From NCBI GenBank assembly GCA_021521415.1, contig JAIQDT010003558.1, positions 1-64,000 on the forward strand: a DNA stretch of 64,000 bases, written 5' to 3'. Position 1 is the stretch's first letter; every line of letters begins with the position of its first letter. The notes beneath the pieces were generated by a model that did not search any database, was not told where the DNA came from, and worked only from the letters and a program-made list of their open reading frames with translations. Shown piece by piece: positions 59,258 to 64,000 of the stretch. The DNA comes from Bidens hawaiensis (taxonomy: Eukaryota > Streptophyta > Magnoliopsida > Asterales > Asteraceae). The position numbers were made by a program, and so were the translations under genes.

Positions 59258-62105
59258 TGCTATTGTTATTATTATAATATTATATATATACTTTTGTGAA
59301 GGTAGGCTAAAAAACGCATAATGTTTAAAAAAGGTAGAAGAGATTTAAGTCTATGGTATGTTATATGTTGATGCATGTATTTTAAGTAGAGAATGACAAG
59401 GCATTAAAATTTGATAATACTTGTTTTAAACTATGAACAACTAACACAGCAAATATAAAATACTTATTTTAATCTAAACTATGAACTAAAACAAAGTAAA
59501 CATCCATGAGCAAACATCTTTAACTAAGTCAATATGTTGATTTCTCTCTTAAATCTAGCGAACAATATGTTGAGCATCATATATGAAAACACGATATGTT
59601 GAAAATTATAAAATAAAACACAACATATTGATTTTCTCTCTTGAGTCGACCTTTAATCCTCATAACACAAAATAATTAATCAAATGTGAAAGAGGCGAAC
59701 AAGATATCGAACATCATGAACTAAAATAAATATGTTGAGTTTCTCTCTTTATGTAAGTATATAGATTAACAGATACTATTCTTGTTACATTAACTCAGTT
59801 TTATATAAGCAAATGTGAAAAGAGTTAAAAAAAAAGTCCAACTCACATGTTTCTGTATCAATTTACAAACGAGTGAATAGTTATTATCTTTCTTACCTAA
59901 TCATGTAAATCGGCATTGCTAAAGACATAAACCGATGACAATTTTTTTACATATTGTAGTACTATACTACTATTTAATACTTTCCATATCTATTGTTTAT
60001 ATTGCCCCCTTTTAGATTATTATTTATAGTTTAAACCTAAGAATAATCAACTATGTGCCATTTGTCTTCAACTGACATGACATGGTGATAAGATGTCTTT
60101 TTTTTTTATCTTAGAAAAAGAGAATTCAAATTCTTCAAACAAAAAATATAGGCATGTGTGGTTTATAAGAATATTTAGAAGCATGCTAGCTTGTCATCTA
60201 AAATAAATAAATAACAGGTATGAATATATAATGTCATTTTTCTATAATTAAAATTAATTTATCATTGAGAAAATAGTTAAAATAGAAATAGCATTTTTAT
60301 TGTTGATATTTAAAAGGAAAAACTGCTTACAGGCTGGTAGTGAGAAAATCTTTTTCTTTCTCCAATCTCATAGTTGTCAATCTTGCCTTTATGTCTAAGG
60401 AGGCATGTTCATCATTTCCCCACCTCCATCTCATGACACCCACAACCTTTATATAATTCATAGTATATTCTAACAATTATTAATAAAATATATATATATA
60501 TATATATATCAAACGATAGTTTCAAATAAATAGGGAAACAAAATCTGAAAAAAATATTTTTGAAGCCTTGTCAACTTTTGTTGTAACCAAATTGACTAAA
60601 TTGGTTGCATATCAATGAAACTATATATTTTGCAAAAAATAGTTATTCTTGCTATATCATAAACAATTTTAGCAATGCGGAATTTAGATTGAGGCAATAC
60701 GCACACCAGTTAGTTCAATAATCGACTACACCCATGTTGAAGGTTAAATGGCCATATAAAAAGGTGCAAGCATGGTTAAACGACCATTTAAAATATTTTA
60801 TGCATGGCTAAAAGGCCACAGGGAAGGTTTTACACTTTTAGGTATAATTAAACGGTTGTATAGTGTGTTTAGGTACGTTTAAATGGGCTTAACTTTAGGC
60901 ATGGTTTAACCGCCAGTAAGCTGAATCAACATAACCGATATAAATGTCATGGCAATAGAGGTATACATTCCATAAAACCTCCTTTTTAAAAGTGTATGTA
61001 TAACACCCTAGATTTATGTTTCCAGTTAATAAACATTATGCAATAGTGCAATACTCATAACATCGGTTTTGGTCAGGTTTCTTCATATTTATAGAATTGG
61101 GATACAAGAAATATTCATCTCACTTATAAATATTAAAATTTTAACGATTGTTTCAATTTAATTAAAAATTAAAACAAACTAATTTAATGTTTAGATGCCA
61201 GTGATGTTCAAAGGTGGGAACTGGGAATGATTACTCACTCACATGAGTTTCCTATCCAAGTGGTTCCAAGTTTGAATTCGCTTATATGCACGTTCTGAAA
61301 AAACACAGCACTACTGTAATACTGTAAGGGGGTTTTGAACTCGAGCAAGGTGAATTGTATACACATGTAAGTGTTTTGAACTCTAGTAACATATTATTAC
61401 ATATATGATTTACACCAATCTTTCGTCAAATTCCAAACTTCGATAGCTAATTGACATGACGATAGAAGATGATCAAACCGACTAATGCTTTAGGTAGTTA
61501 GCTAGTTTCACTGTAGTCCCCAAGATATCATGGTAAGCAGCTTCCCTTTAACTTAAACGTTCAAGAGTTTAAATCGTGCAAGACACGTGTATAGATCAGA
61601 AACCCGTTAAAAAAAAAACAAACCCATAAGACCACACTACCCCTATCCTTTTATCAACTCCTGCCATCGATAGGTTTCAACTTTCAAGGCTTCAATCGGC
61701 TATTGCCGTGTGACCCACATCTTCTACTACTTCTCGATACCTCTCCTGGTACGTTTCATTCTTCAGTAGTGTATGAATGATTTGTTCATTTTCTTCAATT
61801 ATAGTTCGGTTTGCAACTCTTTACGTCAATTGTTTACAAAACCAACTATTTTTTCTGGAATTTGATATGGTATAAGATATACACCTTTCATTCTTTTTTG
61901 TGCCCACCAAGTGTTCGACGAAACTCCCAAACGACATTTGAACAGCTCGTTGTGTGCAATTGCGTCTGTAGCTTCATTACATACCCGCTAATAATCTTTA
62001 TCTGGCCTTAATTTTTCTCAAATTGTATTCAAGCAACATAATAAACCCTCAAAATACTGTGTATATGTATAGGCTTTGATACCATGTATACTTTTTACAG
62101 CAGGT
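58379..62105. other. Gene-free stretch
   Basis: About 3.7 kb with no supportable gene. It holds a promoter-like block with two CATGCA boxes (about 58502-58540), an (AAT)n run (59205-59257), a word AATATGTTGATTTTCTCTCTT-like repeated three times (59530-59760), a (TA)n run near 60484-60510, and repeated GGTTAAACGACC-like words (60740-60910). From about 61640 on it may be the 5' leader and leader intron of the APO gene. Confidence 0.5.
59205..59257. repeat. (AAT)n microsatellite
   Basis: About 17 uninterrupted ATA/AAT trinucleotide units. Confidence 0.95.
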
Positions 62106-63719
62106 ATGAGTTCCAGTTTGATTTCTCCTGAATTGGGAACCACTTCATTCTTATGTAAACAAAGATTTTCACCTCCCAAAGTTGGCATTTTGAGATTCAA
62201 TTCATGTCCGGACCGGGAGTTCTTTGATTCGTTAAAGGTTTGTTGATTGGCATCTAGATGCATTAGCATTTGGTTTGACCTAACTTGTAGATAGGGGGTG
62301 CTAAACGGGCCGTGTTCGCGGGTTTAACCAGAACATGACCCGGACAAGAGAATGGTGTTAGACAGGTGAACTTGAACACATCACATGTATTTGGTATTAG
62401 TGGGTTGGCCTGAAAGATACTAAGTTGAATAAGACAGTTACTTTTTAAATATAAAATCTTATGTTAGTTTTCTTTGAGTTTAAATTTTGCGTAAGATAAC
62501 CAATTTATTTTATACAGAAAACACATTTTAAAAGAAAATAAAAAATAAAATAGAAATGGGTTGAACGGGCTAACCTGCAAACGCACCGGGCTGACCTTAA
62601 CACGACCCGTGTAGCTGAAAGGGTTCACGTGCTCAACTTGAAACTGACCTGAACATCAATACCAAACCCAAACCCCACGAATTTTGTGTCTGAAATTCAC
62701 ACCCGTACTTGTAGAGTAGGGGTGTGCATAGGTCGGTTTGGGGCTTAAATAAAACCAAAAACTGAAATTTCAGTTTTTGAGTTTTTTAAAACAGTTCAGT
62801 GTTAATTTTTCGATTTTTAGTTTGGGTTTAGTTAGGTTTTGCCATTTAGGCTTGAAAATTTTAGCTCGAAAAAAGTTTTGGCCAAATTTAACAAGTTTGG
62901 GCCAAATTTTTTTTTAGTTAATAGTTAATTTGTTATTATACATTTAGGCTAAAATATTTGGGTTACACCGTATATTAAATTAGTAACATTGTTATTATTA
63001 TTAATTACTTAAAATTCAAAATAAAAAAATGAAAATTTATAAGTTCGATTAAGTTTTTCAGTTTTAATTACACGCAATATTGAAACCGAATCACAAGTTT
63101 GGTTTGGTATTTCCGAAAACATAAAACCAAACTGTCTGTTTTTGTTTCAGTTTGGTTTTTTTGGTTTCACGCACAACCCTAGAGCATAGTCGCATACCCT
63201 TAAGTAGGCCTGTCTCAATCCCTTGGGCCAGCCCAGCTAGGGGTATACTCTACAGTTGCAAACTAACTGTTTTTTTCTTTTCAAAATGCTAAAAATAACA
63301 CCATGGTTTGTTAAGATGAACCTATTTGCTTAATTTATGGATTGGCCTCTCTAAGTGAACCAAACTGATGATAAATGGAATGCTTTGTTATAGTTTAGCG
63401 GCAAGAAACCTAGAAACCAATGCAGGCAACAATCATTGGTGATTAATTGCAATAATAACCCTCAAAATGTTGATTTGCCACGTCACTATTCCAAGAAAGA
63501 AAAGAAGCCGTTTCCTGTACCCATTTTGGAGCTCCGGCGAGCGGCCCGAGAAAGAATGAAAAGCAGAAAAAGTCAACCCAAAAGACCTGCGCCACCTCCA
63601 AAAAATGGGTTGCTGATTCAAAAGATGATTCCTCTTGCATATGCCGTGTTGAATGCACGAACAAGATTGATTAATAATCTTAAAAGGCTCTTAAAAGTAG
63701 TTCCTGTACAAGCCTGCAA
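62106..63719 (+). CDS. APO protein (chloroplast), 5' part only
   Basis: Exon 62106-62237 codes 44 residues of transit-peptide style (MSSSLISPELGTTS, rich in Ser/Thr/Arg, few acids). Exon 63406-63719 continues in phase 0 with KPRNQC and the family-typical PRHYSKKEKKPFPVPI, ELRRAARERMKSRK, PPPKNGLLIQKMIPLAY and LKRLLKVVPVQAC. The donor GTAAG at 63720 leads to exons beyond the window, where the Cys/His RNA-binding repeats should lie. APO proteins bind chloroplast group II introns and are needed for photosystem I build-up. A nearer acceptor (TTTAG at 63398) would give a stop, so 63406 is preferred. A leader intron ending TTTTTACAG (62100) is likely. The intron holds two MITE-like insertions. Confidence 0.8.
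62294..62705. repeat. MITE-like insertion in APO intron 1
   Basis: The ends GGGTGCTAAACGGG and GGGTGTGAATTTC (minus strand) with GACCCG/CGGGTT words inside match the family in ENTH intron 3. No duplication fixed. Confidence 0.4.
62715..63185. repeat. hAT-type MITE in APO intron 1
   Basis: The left end TAGGGGTGTGCATAGG and right end (minus strand) CTAGGGTTGTGCGTG, with GGTTTGG/AAACCAAA words between, fit the common plant TAGGGGTGTGCA MITE family. Target duplication not confirmed. Confidence 0.5.
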
Positions 63720-64000
63720 GTAAGTTTGTTTGTTCGAATCCTAATTGATTGCTAGTTTTACCATTGGTTCAGGTTATATTTTACCAGGTGATGACAGTTT
63801 TGACCCATTTAGTTGGGAATAGGTCGGTTTGGGTTATGTTTTAACTCAAACGAGTCAAATGAGTGAAAATTTAGCTTAAAAGGAATGGGTGTAAGAGTTG
63901 CACAAAGTGTGCTGCTAATGTATATATAGTTATATACCTTTTCTATGCCATTTAATTAGAAAAAAAGTAGATTAGTATTCAGATATTATAATTTTTATAG
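63720..64000 (+). other. APO intron, running off the window
   Basis: It starts with donor GTAAGTTTG; AT-rich, with no acceptor followed by recognisable APO coding sequence before the edge. Confidence 0.6.

Noticed and set aside
61811..62269. ORFs just before and opposite the APO start
   Set aside because: One lies in the probable leader intron, the other is the complement of APO exon 1 and its transit peptide.

Overview
This window is nuclear DNA of a flowering plant. The genes are split by GT-AG introns (a plant-type actin with codon 20/152/356 introns and a leader intron, plus WAT1, MLP, APO and GPI-anchored GH17 genes), and about two thirds of the sequence is AT-rich transposon debris. 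LTR ends of the TGTCACACCCC type and a Ty1/copia element with a third ORF after pol fit Asteraceae; that placement is inference from memory of such elements, not proven here.

Layout. 1-22865 is a four-level transposon nest. The 5' LTR of a minus-strand Ty3-type element A (body left of the window) carries a solo LTR B (1305-3348) and a 5.3-kb Ty3 element C (4480-22812, TSD TAAAC). C carries a 13-kb Ty1/copia element D (8177-21159, TSD AACGC). Removing the insertions leaves an A LTR of 2341 bp, matching a 2335-bp solo copy at 45751-48085 in the opposite orientation. C and D are dead: stops or frameshifts hit nearly every domain. 22866-31022 is a scrap yard: a coiled-coil gene fragment, a short Helitron, a truncated gag-pol piece of the D family, the LTR and leader of a D relative (E) meeting head-on the LTR and PBS of another element (F), and a second short Helitron.

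31300-64000 is the genic half. In order: a PIF/Harbinger ORF1 pseudogene; a complete 7-exon WAT1-type transporter gene (+); a 2-exon major latex protein/Bet v 1 gene (-) with a hairpin MITE in its intron; a Harbinger transposase element; a solo LTR; a third short Helitron; a GH17 beta-1,3-glucanase gene (+) with a GPI-anchor exon; a decayed tRNA-Lys; the solo A-type LTR; a 4-exon ENTH-domain gene (+); an actin gene (-) with one base missing from its reading frame; a Helitron of 2.3 kb; SINE and hAT debris; about 3.7 kb without genes; and the first two coding exons of an APO (chloroplast group II intron splicing/PSI accumulation) gene running off the right edge.

The host genes are unrelated housekeeping, wall, transport and stress genes; no operon-like or cluster logic is seen. 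The most striking unexplained signals are regulatory: nine CACGTG boxes in 115 bp ahead of a perfect TATA box in LTR B, and a short GTTCTCGGTCA motif repeated many times in the leaders, 3' region and LTR of the copia D/E family.
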